Assembly (NCBI RefSeq): GCF_037414475.1
Contig: NZ_CP147913.1
Coordinates: forward strand, 10,178,501 to 10,242,500
Direction: 5' to 3'
Length of the DNA stretch: 64,000 bases
Origin: Myxococcus stipitatus
GTDB lineage: Bacteria > Myxococcota > Myxococcia > Myxococcales > Myxococcaceae
A program made the translations under genes and the position numbers. This document shows, in pieces, positions 1-10,531 of the stretch (positions are counted from its first letter, which is position 1; every line of letters begins with the position of its first letter). A model generated the notes under the pieces. That model had not been told where the DNA came from, did not search any database, and saw nothing but the letters and a program-made list of their open reading frames with translations.

Positions 1-1129
1 CCGACCGCTACCTCGCGGACGAGCTGCGCCAGCGCCTCCACGAGAGCTTCCGCCGGTCCGCCCACGAATGGCGCCGCACGTTCGACGCCGTCGCCTCGCC
101 CATGGTCGTGCTCGGCGCGGATGGCACCATCCAGCGGCTCAACGCCGCGGCCTGCATCTTGTTCGGAGGCCTGGACCCCTCGGGCCAGCCCCTGGCCACC
201 GCCGCCTTCGCGCCGCCCTGGTCCAGCACGCCGCCCCTCGTGGACGAACTGCGGCGGACCCACGGCATCATCACCCGCGAGGTGGCGGACCCGCACTCGC
301 ATCGGACCTGGGAGCTGTCCGCCGCATGGGTCGACGAGGTGGGGGGCGAGGACTCACGCATCATCGTCGTCGCCACGGAAGTCACCCGCCTGCTGGAGCT
401 CCAGGCCAGCCTGCGCCGCAGCGAGACGATGGCGGCCATGGGAGCCATCGTCGCGGGCGTCGCGCACGAGGTCCGCAACCCCCTGTTCTCCATCTCCGCC
501 GTGGTGGACGCCGTGGAGGCCACCGTCGGCCAGCGCGCGGAGCTGACGCCGTACGTCGACGTGCTGCGCGGTGAGGTGCGCCGCCTCAACCACCTCACCC
601 AGGAGCTGTTCGAGTACGGCCGGCCCACCCGGGGCGAGTGGGTGGAGGGCCCCATCCGCCCCGTCGTGGAGGAGGCCCTGGCCGCGTGCACTCGCACCAG
701 TGAGCAGTCGCGCATCACCGTCGCGCCCCTGCTCGCCGAAGCACTGCCCCCTGTGCGCATGGACTCGCGGCGGCTGTTCCATGTCTTCCGCAACGTGGTG
801 GAGAACGCGGTGCAGCACTCTCCCGCCGGCACGACGGTGCGCGTGGCCACCTCTCCGCTCGAGGAGGAGGGCCGCGCCTGGGTGAGCTGCACCGTGAGGG
901 ACGGCGGGCCGGGCTTCAAGGAGGAGGACCTCCCGCACGTCTTCGAGCCGTTCTTCAGCAAGCGCCGGGGAGGCACCGGCCTGGGATTGTCCATCGTCCA
1001 GCGCATCCTGGAGGAGCATCAGGGGCGCATCCGTCTGCGAAATCACCCGGAGGGTGGCGCCGAAGTCACACTGCTGCTACCAGCGGTGTCTGCACCCACC
1101 CTCCGCATCCCGATGGACCCACTCGCCTC

Positions 1130-1133
<4 letters not shown>
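1..1133 (+). CDS. PAS sensor histidine kinase, 5' end outside window
   Basis: Two-component sensor kinase, partner of the sigma-54 activator that follows. The reading frame is open from base 3, so the protein begins upstream of the window. Visible parts are a PAS-like domain (about bases 80-410), a HisKA dimerisation segment with the H-box AHEVRNPLF (His near base 464), and a HATPase_c domain with N-box (NVVENAVQHS), G1 (DGGPGF) and G2 (GTGLGLSI). No membrane segment lies in the visible part, so any sensor or HAMP region would be upstream. The stop overlaps the next start (ATGA), which indicates translational coupling. The kinase assignment is secure; the signal sensed cannot be read. Confidence 0.93.
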
Positions 1134-2491
<1,358 letters not shown>

Positions 2492-2599
2492 TCTGGAAAA
2501 AGCGCGGGGACCGGGGGGCTTGAGGCCACGCAAGTGCCGGGAAACTCGCGACGCCCCTCCCAAGGCGGACTGGCCCCGGGCTTGCTCACGGCCCGGCCC

Positions 2600-2974
2600 G
2601 TGTCACAGAACCTCCTCATCGTCGATGACGAATCCACCCTGTGCTGGGTGCTGGGCCAGTTCTTCGCGAGCGCGGGCTACCGGGTGGACTCGGCCCAGGC
2701 GCTGGACGAGGCGCTGGGGTTGATGACGACGGGCCGGTACGACCTGGTGATCAGCGACCTTCGGTTGAGTGGCACACAGTCCGAGGAGGGCCTGGTCCTC
2801 GCGGACTTCGTGCGGCGTTTCGCCCCCGAGACGCGGGTGTTGCTCTTGACGGCGTTCGCCTCGCCCGAGTTGTCCGAGCGAGCCCGGGAGCTGGGCGTGG
2901 ACCTTGTGTTGCCCAAGCCCCAACCGCTCCCGTCCCTGGCCCAACACGTCTCCCAATTGTTGGCGGCACGTTGA
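2600..2974 (+). CDS. Single-domain response regulator (receiver only)
   Basis: A stand-alone CheY-like receiver of about 124 residues with no output domain. It shows the acidic pair (LIVDDES), the phospho-acceptor Asp in LVISDLRLSG, the switch Thr in LLTAF and the conserved Lys in LPKP. I chose the GTG at 2600 because the receiver fold begins there; an upstream in-frame GTG at 2534 would add 22 residues without domain character. The stop codon TGA overlaps an ATG at 2974 that is in frame with the next gene. It probably passes phosphate to, or competes with, the preceding kinase pair. Confidence 0.85.
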   Translation: MSQNLLIVDDESTLCWVLGQFFASAGYRVDSAQALDEALGLMTTGRYDLVISDLRLSGTQSEEGLVLADFVRRFAPETRVLLLTAFASPELSERARELGVDLVLPKPQPLPSLAQHVSQLLAAR

Positions 2975-3006
2975 TGTGGGCCGTGACCTTCTGGCAGCGT
3001 CAAGAC

Positions 3007-4776
3007 ATGCGAGTGCGTTCCCACCCACCCCGCCCCCTGGCGCTGCTGGCCCTCCTGCTGCTGACAGCAAGTGTCGCGAGGGCGCAGGCGCAGACGTCGC
3101 AGGCCATTGATGTCCAACAGTACAAGCCCGGTCCCGGAGCCTACGACGTGCTGGGGATGCACGGCGCGCGTGTGGGCAAGCACCTGGAATGGAACGTCGG
3201 GCTCTCGGTCAACTACGGCGAGGACCCGCTCAACCTGTTGGACCCGCGCAGGGACGCGTTCGTCTACCGCATCGTCGACAGCCAGCTCTCGCTGGACCTG
3301 ATGGGCGCGGTGGCGTTGTTCGACCGGCTGGAGATGGGTGTCTCGCTCCCCGTCTCCACGACGTCGTCCCAGCCCGCGGGCGAAGTCGCGCCGTCGCTGG
3401 CGGATGGCGCCTCTCGCACGGGCGTGGGGGACCTGCGGCTGGTGCCCAAGCTGCTGCTGTTGTCCACCGACTCCGGCGTGCACCTGGCGGTGGTCACTCC
3501 GGTGACGCTGCCCACCGCGGGAGGCTCCGGCTTTTTGGGCACGAAGGGGCTCACCTTCCAGCCGAGGCTCGTGGCCGAGTGGGCCGGCGACTCGCTGAGG
3601 CTGCTGGCCAACGTGGGCGTCAACCTGCGCGGCGAGCAGCAGCTGCGCAACCTGCGCGTGGGGAACGAGTTCGCGTATTCGGTGGGCGCGGAGGTGCCGC
3701 TCACACAGGCGCTGTCCGTGGCGGCGACGGTGGCGGGGGCGCTGGGGCTGAAGGAGTCGAACTTGGAGGAGCGCCCGCTGGAAGCCCTGGGCGCGGTGAA
3801 GTACCACTTCACGGAGGAGCTCGCGGCGCACCTGGGCGCGGGGCCAGGGTTGACGCGCGGCTATGGCACCCCTGGGTTTCGCTTGCTGGGAGGCCTTGCG
3901 TGGACGGGCTCACCGCCCGCGTCCACTCCTGCGCCCAAGTGCGACCTGGGTCCCGAGGACTACGACGGCTTCCAGGACCACGACGACTGCCTGGACCCGG
4001 ACGACGACGGGGATGGAATCCTCGACGGCCCCGACGTGTGCCCGGGCGAGCCGGAGACCTTCAACGACTACCAGGACGAGGACGGCTGCCCGGATGAAGT
4101 ACCCGCCACGCAGGGCACGTCGGCGGAGGCCGCGCCGAGCGAGCCGATGAAGCTCATGCCCGCGCCGGTGGACACGGACGGAGATGGCCTCATCGACACG
4201 GAGGACCGCTGCCCCAACGAGCCCGAGGACGTCGACGGCTTCGAGGACGCGGACGGCTGCCCGGACCCGGACAATGACCGCGATGGTGTGCTCGACACCG
4301 TGGATGCATGTCCGCTCGAGGCGGAGACCATCAACGGCGTGAAGGACGAAGACGGTTGCCCCGACAAGGGCAAGTCGAGCGTGCGCCTGGAGGGCTCGCG
4401 CATCGTCATCCTCGACAAGGTCTACTTCGCCACGGGCAAGGACGTCATCCTGCCCAAGTCCTACGGCCTGCTGGCCCAGGTCTCGTCCATCCTCAAGGCC
4501 AACCCGCAGATGGAGCGCGTGCGCATCGAGGGGCACACGGATGACCAGGGCTCGGACGCGAGCAACCTCGACCTGTCTCAGCGCCGCGCGGCCAACGTGC
4601 GCGTGTTCCTGGTGAAGGCCGGCATCGCGCCGGAGCGGCTGGAGGCCGTGGGCTACGGCGAGACGAAGCCGGTGGACACCAATACAACGGCCCAGGGACG
4701 CGAGAACAACCGCCGGGTCGAGTTCAACGTCGTGAAGACCGCCGAGGAGCCCTCGGCGCAGGAGACCACGCCATGA
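3007..4776 (+). CDS. OmpA-family outer-membrane protein with TSP3-type repeats
   Basis: Envelope protein of about 589 residues. The ATG at 3007 starts a clear signal peptide (MRVRSHPP followed by a leucine-rich core and AQA cleavage). An in-frame ATG at 2974 is possible but would spoil the signal peptide. Residues about 30-300 look like a beta-barrel or transporter-like domain. Residues 310-460 contain several Asp-rich thrombospondin type 3-like repeats (DxDxDG followed by CP pairs) that probably bind calcium. The C-terminus is an OmpA peptidoglycan-binding domain (EGHTDDQGSDASNLDLSQRR). It overlaps the next gene by 4 bases, so it likely forms an operon with the FecR and CHASE2 genes. Confidence 0.9.
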   Translation: MRVRSHPPRPLALLALLLLTASVARAQAQTSQAIDVQQYKPGPGAYDVLGMHGARVGKHLEWNVGLSVNYGEDPLNLLDPRRDAFVYRIVDSQLSLDLMGAVALFDRLEMGVSLPVSTTSSQPAGEVAPSLADGASRTGVGDLRLVPKLLLLSTDSGVHLAVVTPVTLPTAGGSGFLGTKGLTFQPRLVAEWAGDSLRLLANVGVNLRGEQQLRNLRVGNEFAYSVGAEVPLTQALSVAATVAGALGLKESNLEERPLEALGAVKYHFTEELAAHLGAGPGLTRGYGTPGFRLLGGLAWTGSPPASTPAPKCDLGPEDYDGFQDHDDCLDPDDDGDGILDGPDVCPGEPETFNDYQDEDGCPDEVPATQGTSAEAAPSEPMKLMPAPVDTDGDGLIDTEDRCPNEPEDVDGFEDADGCPDPDNDRDGVLDTVDACPLEAETINGVKDEDGCPDKGKSSVRLEGSRIVILDKVYFATGKDVILPKSYGLLAQVSSILKANPQMERVRIEGHTDDQGSDASNLDLSQRRAANVRVFLVKAGIAPERLEAVGYGETKPVDTNTTAQGRENNRRVEFNVVKTAEEPSAQETTP

Positions 4777-5942
4777 CCCGGACCTCGCCTTGGATGTTGA
4801 TGGTGGCGTTGGTGACGCTCTCGGCGCGGGCCGAGCAGACGGCGGACCCTTGCGGAGGCGTGCGTTTCGTCAACGGGCGCGTGGAGCTGGGACGTCCCCT
4901 CGCCCCCAAGGGGCCCGAGACCGAAGCGTGCCTCAAGCACGTGGCGCAAGCCGTCGTCTCCCGCCCCGCCATCCGCTCCGTGACGCTGGCCGCGAGGCTG
5001 CCCGATGCGGAGCGACTGGATGGCCAGGGCCTCGAGGTGGCGAAGGCCGCGGCGGAGGTAATGGTGTCCGCGGGAATCCCGCGCACGCGAGTATCCGTGG
5101 TGGCGCCGCCCGCCGTACCGGGTGAGGCGGGCCGGATTCAGCTCGCGTATGTCGAACGTCCCGCGCAGCCTCGCGTGGCCCAGGTGCGCGCCGCCAGTGG
5201 ACAGGTCTCCGCGGGCCCTTCCCCCGCCGAGCTGCGCCCGCGTGGCACGGGCGATTCGCTCTACACGCAGGAGCTGTTCCACACGGCCCCGGACGCGAGC
5301 GCGGAGCTGGAGCTGGCGGACGCAAGCCGCGTCCGGGTGGCGCCAGACAGCCTCGTGCGGCTGGGTGCCATCGAGCTGGGCGCCAACGGAAAGCGCCTGG
5401 TCCGGCTGGAGCTGATGCGAGGCTCGGTGGAGACGCTGGCGGCACCAGGAGGCGACGGCTCGGTGTTCGAGGTGCGCACGCGCGGCGCCGTGGCCGGCGT
5501 GCGGGGAACCCAGTTCCGGGTCTCCGCACAGGAGGACGGGACCAGCCGGCTCGAGACGCTCGAGGGCAAGGTCGCGCTGGGCTCGGACAAGGCCGAGGTC
5601 GAAGTGGTCCACGGCCAGGGCTCGCGCGTGCAGCCGGGGGCCGCGCCGGAGCCTCCGCGTCCGCTGCTCGCCGCGCCGCTGCTGAACGGGCCTCGGGGCG
5701 GGAGCTTCACCACCTCGCCGACGCTCGAGTGGTTCACGGTGCCAGGAGCCAGGACGTACCGCGTGGAGCTGGCGCGGACGGCGGACTTCGCCGCGGGTGT
5801 GCGGACCCTCGAGGCGCAGGACGTGAAGCTGACGGTGCCCTCGGATGCCACGGGCAAGTGGTTCTGGCGCGTGCTGGCGGTTGACGCGGATGGCTTCATC
5901 GGCTTCCCATCCAAGATATTCGCCTTCGATATGCGGCCCTGA
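4773..5942 (+). CDS. FecR-domain secreted protein
   Basis: 389 residues, translationally coupled to the OmpA gene. It has an N-terminal signal peptide, then a domain of about 130 residues resembling the C-terminal half of OmpA-like or Oar-like periplasmic proteins. A FecR domain spans about 155-275, ending in the characteristic TRGAVAGVRGTQFRV. The C-terminal fibronectin/Ig-like segment contains a W-F-W-R core. In myxobacteria this FecR type usually occurs without FecI sigma partners, and no sigma factor lies nearby. It probably works in the envelope with the OmpA and CHASE2 products; that is inference from operon order. Confidence 0.85.
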   Translation: MTRTSPWMLMVALVTLSARAEQTADPCGGVRFVNGRVELGRPLAPKGPETEACLKHVAQAVVSRPAIRSVTLAARLPDAERLDGQGLEVAKAAAEVMVSAGIPRTRVSVVAPPAVPGEAGRIQLAYVERPAQPRVAQVRAASGQVSAGPSPAELRPRGTGDSLYTQELFHTAPDASAELELADASRVRVAPDSLVRLGAIELGANGKRLVRLELMRGSVETLAAPGGDGSVFEVRTRGAVAGVRGTQFRVSAQEDGTSRLETLEGKVALGSDKAEVEVVHGQGSRVQPGAAPEPPRPLLAAPLLNGPRGGSFTTSPTLEWFTVPGARTYRVELARTADFAAGVRTLEAQDVKLTVPSDATGKWFWRVLAVDADGFIGFPSKIFAFDMRP

Positions 5943-5950
5943 AGTCCGAG

Positions 5951-7372
5951 ATGAGCTCGAGTCCCAAGCCCCCCTATCGCCTCCCCCGGCCCTCCCCCGG
6001 TCAGCTCCGCATCGCCGCAGCACTGGTGGGGGTTGCCCTGGCGAGCATCACGGCGGTGACAGGGGGCGCTCCAGGGCTTCTCGAGCGTTCGCTGTATGAC
6101 CAGGCCGTGAGCCGGCTGCTCCCGGGGGTGCCTCGGAGCGCGGACCTGGTGCTGGTGGAAGTGGATGACCGGGCCCTGGCCGCGCTGGGTGAACGGTGGC
6201 CTCTGTCCCGTGCGACCTGGGCGCGAGTCTTCCAATCCCTGGCGGCCCAGCGTCCCGCGGCGGTGGCGGTGGACGTGGTGTTCGACCAGCCCGGCCCTCG
6301 CGAGGCGCTGGAGCTGGGTGAGGACATGCTCACCGCGCTGCGTGAGTCGGGGCTCGCGGCCCAACCCGCGGGCGCGGCGCTGGTAGCGGACCTGGAGGCC
6401 CGGCTTCGCGCGCAGGATGGAGACGCGCGGCTCGCCGAGGCCATCGCGGAGAACGGGAGCGTCATCCTGGGAGCCGCGGCGCTCACGGAGGACGTGTCGC
6501 TGATGCCTCCGCTCGAGGATGGGGCACTGGAGACGCCGTTGCCGCTGCCGGTGGAGACGCTGCTGCTCCAGTCGAGGGAGGTCGCAGGAAGCATCGCCCC
6601 GCTGCGCATGGCGGCGCATGGCAGCGGCACGCTCAACATGCTCGTGGACGGCGACGGTGTCATCCGGCGCTATCCGTATGCCGTGGGGGTGAAGGGCCAG
6701 GCCTGGCCTTCATTGGCCCTGGCGACGGCGCTGCGGCTGATGCCCGAACAGGCGGAGTCCTTGGTGCGGCGGGCGGCCCTGGACCACGGCGCGCCGTTGA
6801 TGCGTCTGCCCGCGCCCAACTGGCTTCCCCGCGTGAGCCTGGCGGATGTGCTCCATGTGGATCCTCGCTCGGTGGGGTTGGATCTGGCGCTGCGAGGCAA
6901 GACGCTCTTCGTCGGAGTCACCGCGACGGGGCTTCATGGCCAGAGCACGCTGCCGGGCCAGGTGGCGGTGCCCGGCGTGGAGATTCATGCCTTCGCGTTG
7001 GACAACCTTCGCGCGGACCGGCTGATGCGCTCCTCGGGGAAGGTGGCGTTGGCGGGTGTGCTGGAGACCGTGTTGTTGCTGGGGCTCTTCGGCTGGCGCT
7101 GCCGGCGCGCGCGGACGTTGGGGGCGGTGATTCGCACGGCCTTGGTGCTCGGGGTGACACACGTGGCGCTGGTGGGCTGGCTCGCCGCGGATCTGGGTTG
7201 GGTGGTGCCGCTGGTGCCTGGGGCACTCGGGCTGGGATTGATGTTGTTGGTGGACTCGGCCGCGCGCGCGGAGGAGCTGGGCAGGCAGCGGGGCGCGTTG
7301 CGCCGCCTCTTCGTTCGCTATCCCCAAGCCTCTCCGAGCACGGCGGTGCCCCCGGGTGGCGACACTCGGTAG
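5951..7372 (+). CDS. CHASE2-domain membrane protein lacking an output domain
   Basis: 473 residues. An N-terminal membrane helix (about 18-38) is followed by an extracytoplasmic CHASE2 sensor domain (about 40-345, with VLVEVDDRAL and AVAVDVVFDQP). Three hydrophobic helices close the protein (about 355-450). CHASE2 proteins normally continue into an adenylate cyclase, kinase or GGDEF domain; here only about 30 charged residues follow the last helix. The stop at 7370 is followed by a non-coding gap, so no cyclase domain is present downstream. It lies 8 bases after the FecR gene. It may act through a separate partner; the neighbouring GAF/GGDEF gene is one candidate. Confidence 0.85.
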   Translation: MSSSPKPPYRLPRPSPGQLRIAAALVGVALASITAVTGGAPGLLERSLYDQAVSRLLPGVPRSADLVLVEVDDRALAALGERWPLSRATWARVFQSLAAQRPAAVAVDVVFDQPGPREALELGEDMLTALRESGLAAQPAGAALVADLEARLRAQDGDARLAEAIAENGSVILGAAALTEDVSLMPPLEDGALETPLPLPVETLLLQSREVAGSIAPLRMAAHGSGTLNMLVDGDGVIRRYPYAVGVKGQAWPSLALATALRLMPEQAESLVRRAALDHGAPLMRLPAPNWLPRVSLADVLHVDPRSVGLDLALRGKTLFVGVTATGLHGQSTLPGQVAVPGVEIHAFALDNLRADRLMRSSGKVALAGVLETVLLLGLFGWRCRRARTLGAVIRTALVLGVTHVALVGWLAADLGWVVPLVPGALGLGLMLLVDSAARAEELGRQRGALRRLFVRYPQASPSTAVPPGGDTR

Positions 7373-7448
7373 GAACGTTGCCGGCCTGACCTGACCCCTC
7401 CGCCCCCGGTAACCCGAGGGCGGCCTTCCGTGGCAGCATTCGAGGCAC

Positions 7449-9251
7449 ATGGCCCGATACGCCCTCATCGCCGAGCCGGATCCCCACCGCGCCGCCAGCC
7501 TCCTGGCCCTTGTCACGGCGGAGGGGCTCGAAGGGGTGCTGGCCCGGGATGGCGCCGAGGCACAGGAACTGGTGCGCCAGCGCAGCGCCCCCACCCTGCT
7601 CCTCACGGACCTGGCGCTCCCGCGCGTGGATGGCTTCGAGCTGCTCTCGTGGCTGCGCGAGCGGCAGGACGCCGAGGCGACTCGAGTCGTGGTGGTGACG
7701 GCGTTCGACGAGCTGCGCGTCCGCGCCTGGCAGCTCAAGGACACGCTGGGCATCCACTCGCTCTTGAGCCGCCGCGCGCCCACCGAGGCCATGCGCGACA
7801 CCGTGCGAACGGCGCTCGCGGGACAACGCTCCGTGCAGGCACCACCGGCGGAGAGCACCTCGACGGACGAAGAGCGTCAACGGCTGGCACGCGTCGATGC
7901 GATGCGGCTGGTGGACGATGGCCCTCCCGAGGCGGAGCTCCAGGCGCTGGTCTCGGAGGTGGCGCAGGCGTTCGCGGTGCCGGTGGCGCTGCTGACGCTG
8001 GTGCTCGGAGACCGGCAATGGTTCAAGGCCCACGTGGGTCTTCCGCACGCGCTCGCGCGAGACCGGGGGACACCTCGGGACTGGGCCTTCTGCCACCACG
8101 TGGTGCTGGGCCGCGAGTCATTGGTCGTCCCGGATGCCACGCGCCATCCGGTGTTTCGCGACAACCCGTTGGTGCGCGACGGTGTCATCGGCGGATACGC
8201 GGGGGCGCCGCTGGTGACGCCTCATGGCGAGGTGCTGGGCACGTTGTCCCTCATCGACACGCGGCCTCTCGTGCTCGGCACCGAGGATATCGCGGCGCTG
8301 CGGGAGCTGGCCCGGCGCGTGGCCGGAGACCTGGAGCTGCGGTCTCGCGCGCGGATGGAGACTCGGGAACTGGGGCGCACACGTCACGAGGGCGCGCAGT
8401 CACAAGCCACCGCGTTGACCCAGGTTCGCGACGCCATCCAGGCACTCGACGTGGCGACGTTGCTGGTGGCGCCAGGACGGCAGCCCTTCGCGGGCAACAC
8501 GGCGCTCGCGGAGATGCTGGGCATTCCGCTGGAGGCCCTCCCCACCCTGACGTTCGAGTCCTTCCGGCAACACGTCGCGGAGCTGACGGCCGACCCCTCG
8601 GGGCGCTCGCTGGTGTTGGACCTGGCGTCGGAGTCTTCGCAAGGACTTCACCTGACCCTCACGCTGGAGCGCCCTCGACAGCGCCGGGTGCGCTGGGTGG
8701 CGCGGCCCTTCCGCGTCCCGGGTGGCATCGCCCAGCTCCTGACCCTCTCTGAGTTGGGAGGCGCCTCGCCCCGGGAGGAGCGGGAGCGGATGCTGCGCGT
8801 GGACGCGCTGACGGGGTTGGCCCCCCGGCGCGTGGGCGAGGAGCACCTGCTGCGAGAGATTGCCCGCTGCCGCAGGGACGGCGCGGCCTGTGGTGTGTTG
8901 CTGGTGGATGTCATGGGACTGGGCCACCTCAACCTGCGGCATGGCTTCGACGCGGGAGACACCGCGCTGCGAGACGTGGCCCGGCATCTGGAGGCGCTCG
9001 GCTCGCCCACGAGGGCTCTCGCGGTGCGATGGGAAGGCGGCACACTGCTCCTCGCGCTTCCGGGCCACGATGCCGCCGCGACGGAGGCCATGCGCGAGCG
9101 GTTCCTCGCCGAACTGAGCCCGTCCCTTCGGGTCCACAGCGTGTCCGTGGTCGTGGAGGGAGAAGAGGACCCTCGGGAGATGCTCGCGCGCGCACACTCC
9201 GCGCTGGCGCGCACGAAGGCGGAGCATCACGCGCGAAGCCTTCGCGGCTGA
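7449..9251 (+). CDS. Receiver-GAF-GGDEF-like signalling protein with degenerate GGDEF
   Basis: 600 residues with no membrane segment. The N-terminal receiver-like domain (1-120) keeps LLTDLALPRVDG. A GAF domain lies at about 140-290 (GAPLVTPHGEVLGTLSLID). A linker region (about 310-430) may be PAS-like. The C-terminal 150 residues follow the GGDEF fold, including DALTGL at its start and LLVDVMGLGHLN for the first metal site. The signature loop reads RWEGGTLLLALP where active diguanylate cyclases have GGDEF, so catalysis is unlikely. It may bind c-di-GMP or GTP or act structurally. There is no conventional I-site. Confidence 0.85.
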   Translation: MARYALIAEPDPHRAASLLALVTAEGLEGVLARDGAEAQELVRQRSAPTLLLTDLALPRVDGFELLSWLRERQDAEATRVVVVTAFDELRVRAWQLKDTLGIHSLLSRRAPTEAMRDTVRTALAGQRSVQAPPAESTSTDEERQRLARVDAMRLVDDGPPEAELQALVSEVAQAFAVPVALLTLVLGDRQWFKAHVGLPHALARDRGTPRDWAFCHHVVLGRESLVVPDATRHPVFRDNPLVRDGVIGGYAGAPLVTPHGEVLGTLSLIDTRPLVLGTEDIAALRELARRVAGDLELRSRARMETRELGRTRHEGAQSQATALTQVRDAIQALDVATLLVAPGRQPFAGNTALAEMLGIPLEALPTLTFESFRQHVAELTADPSGRSLVLDLASESSQGLHLTLTLERPRQRRVRWVARPFRVPGGIAQLLTLSELGGASPREERERMLRVDALTGLAPRRVGEEHLLREIARCRRDGAACGVLLVDVMGLGHLNLRHGFDAGDTALRDVARHLEALGSPTRALAVRWEGGTLLLALPGHDAAATEAMRERFLAELSPSLRVHSVSVVVEGEEDPREMLARAHSALARTKAEHHARSLRG

Positions 9252-9265
9252 CGGCGCCGCGCGCT

Positions 9266-10231
9266 TCACCACGAAGCGTGAGGAGCAAACAGGGCCTGGC
9301 TCTCCAGCCGGGCAATGAAGGACTCCACTTCGTCGCGATCAGGGAGTCCCGACATCGCGCCCAGACGCATGGTGGTCAGCGCCGACGTCGCGTGAGCAAA
9401 GCGCACCGCGTCCACGAGTGAGCGCTTCTCCCCGAGGGCCACGGCCACGGCCGCGGAGAACGCCTCGCGAGCACCCGCCGTGTCCACCCAATCCACGGGC
9501 AGGTTCGGCAGCCACAGCTCTCCCTCGTTGCCCAGGAGCAGATGCCCCTGCGGAGCAGCCACGACCACGGCCCCCGCGCCTCGGCGCACCATGTTCTCGG
9601 CGGCCTGTCGAGCGGAGTCGAGGTCCCCCACATCCAGCCCCGTCAGCACCGCCGCCTCCGCGCCTCCCAGGCACACGACATGAACCGCCTCCAGCAGCTC
9701 TTCCGGGAGCGAGGTGACTGACGTGGGAGCCAGGACGATGTGAGCGCCCGCGGCCCGCGCGATGTGGACCGCCGCGACGACAGCCTCCAGCGGGACGCCC
9801 AACTGCGCGAGGAGCACGTCCGCGCGAGTGATTCGCTCCTCGGCGGAGGACACGTCCTGCACGCTCAAGCGCCGGTTCGCCCCCGTCACACCCAGGCACT
9901 GAGCCCGCCCGGACTCGTCCACCATCTCCATCGCCACGCCCGTGCTCACACCAGGGTCCCGAGCGACGGCGCGAGTCTCCACGCCCTCCTCCTCGAGCTG
10001 CTCCAGGAGCGACATCCCCCGAACATCCATCCCCACGCGCCCCACCAGCGTCGCCCGAGCCCCCAGCCGCGCCACGGCCACCGCGCCATGGGCCCCCTTC
10101 CCACCCAACTGCTCCTGGAACGAGTACCCCTCCACACGCTCACCAGGCTTGGGGAGCCGAGGTCCCTGGACCCGGAAGTCCGTGCTGATTCCACCGACCA
10201 CGACAATGTCGGCCTGCCGCCGCGGAGCCAT
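9266..10231 (-). CDS. PfkB-family carbohydrate kinase-like protein, altered active site
   Basis: About 321 residues of ribokinase/PfkB fold. The N-terminal sugar-binding segment has GGISTDF and GGKGAHGAVAVARLGA; the C-terminal phosphate segment has DTAGAREAF. In ribokinases these are GGKGANQA and DTTGAGDAF, so the sugar-contacting Asn is His and the catalytic Asp of GAGD is Glu, preceded by Arg in place of Gly. I chose the ATG at 10231 because GGAGG lies 6 bases upstream; the ATG at 10237 abuts that GGAGG. It is transcribed towards the GGDEF gene and divergently from aibR. The substrate is unknown. Confidence 0.85.
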   Translation of the reverse strand: MAPRRQADIVVVGGISTDFRVQGPRLPKPGERVEGYSFQEQLGGKGAHGAVAVARLGARATLVGRVGMDVRGMSLLEQLEEEGVETRAVARDPGVSTGVAMEMVDESGRAQCLGVTGANRRLSVQDVSSAEERITRADVLLAQLGVPLEAVVAAVHIARAAGAHIVLAPTSVTSLPEELLEAVHVVCLGGAEAAVLTGLDVGDLDSARQAAENMVRRGAGAVVVAAPQGHLLLGNEGELWLPNLPVDWVDTAGAREAFSAAVAVALGEKRSLVDAVRFAHATSALTTMRLGAMSGLPDRDEVESFIARLESQALFAPHASW

Positions 10232-10446
10232 GTCCATCCTCCCCCTGCCCCACGGCCCGCGTTGCCACGGCCACCTGGGACCTGACCGCTCCAAGGGTAC
10301 GCATGACCTCGGCCCCGGTGCCCGGCTGGCCGCCGTGCTCCCCCCGCCCCAAGGGCCTTCGCGCAGCCAGCTCCTGTCCTCCGCTAACTCATTGAAACTC
10401 CAGCGACTTCTCCGCGAGCACGGGGCCAGGCTCGGCCCGTCGCGCG

Positions 10447-10476
10447 TTGACACCTCGCGTCGGGCCGTGCTACCTA
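10447..10476 (+). promoter_or_regulatory. Predicted sigma-70-type promoter of the aib operon
   Basis: A perfect -35 hexamer TTGACA lies at 10447-10452. With an 18-base spacer a weak -10 candidate, TACCTA, lies at 10471-10476, inside the palindrome described next. It reads towards aibR, whose GTG start is at 10532. The match to the -10 consensus is poor, so the transcription start is uncertain. Confidence 0.5.
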
Positions 10477-10489
10477 CCGGTCGGTAGGT
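10472..10489. promoter_or_regulatory. Palindromic operator upstream of aibR (predicted AibR site)
   Basis: ACCTACCG at 10472-10479 and CGGTAGGT at 10482-10489 are perfect 8-base inverted arms separated by GT. The site covers the candidate -10 box and lies 42 bases before the aibR start, the position expected for an autorepressing TetR-family operator. AibR of Myxococcus xanthus is known to be an isovaleryl-CoA-responsive repressor of this operon; that this palindrome is its site is inference. Confidence 0.75.
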
Positions 10490-10531
10490 CGTGGATCTGA
10501 AAAATTTACAGTCCATCGAGACGAGGCACAC

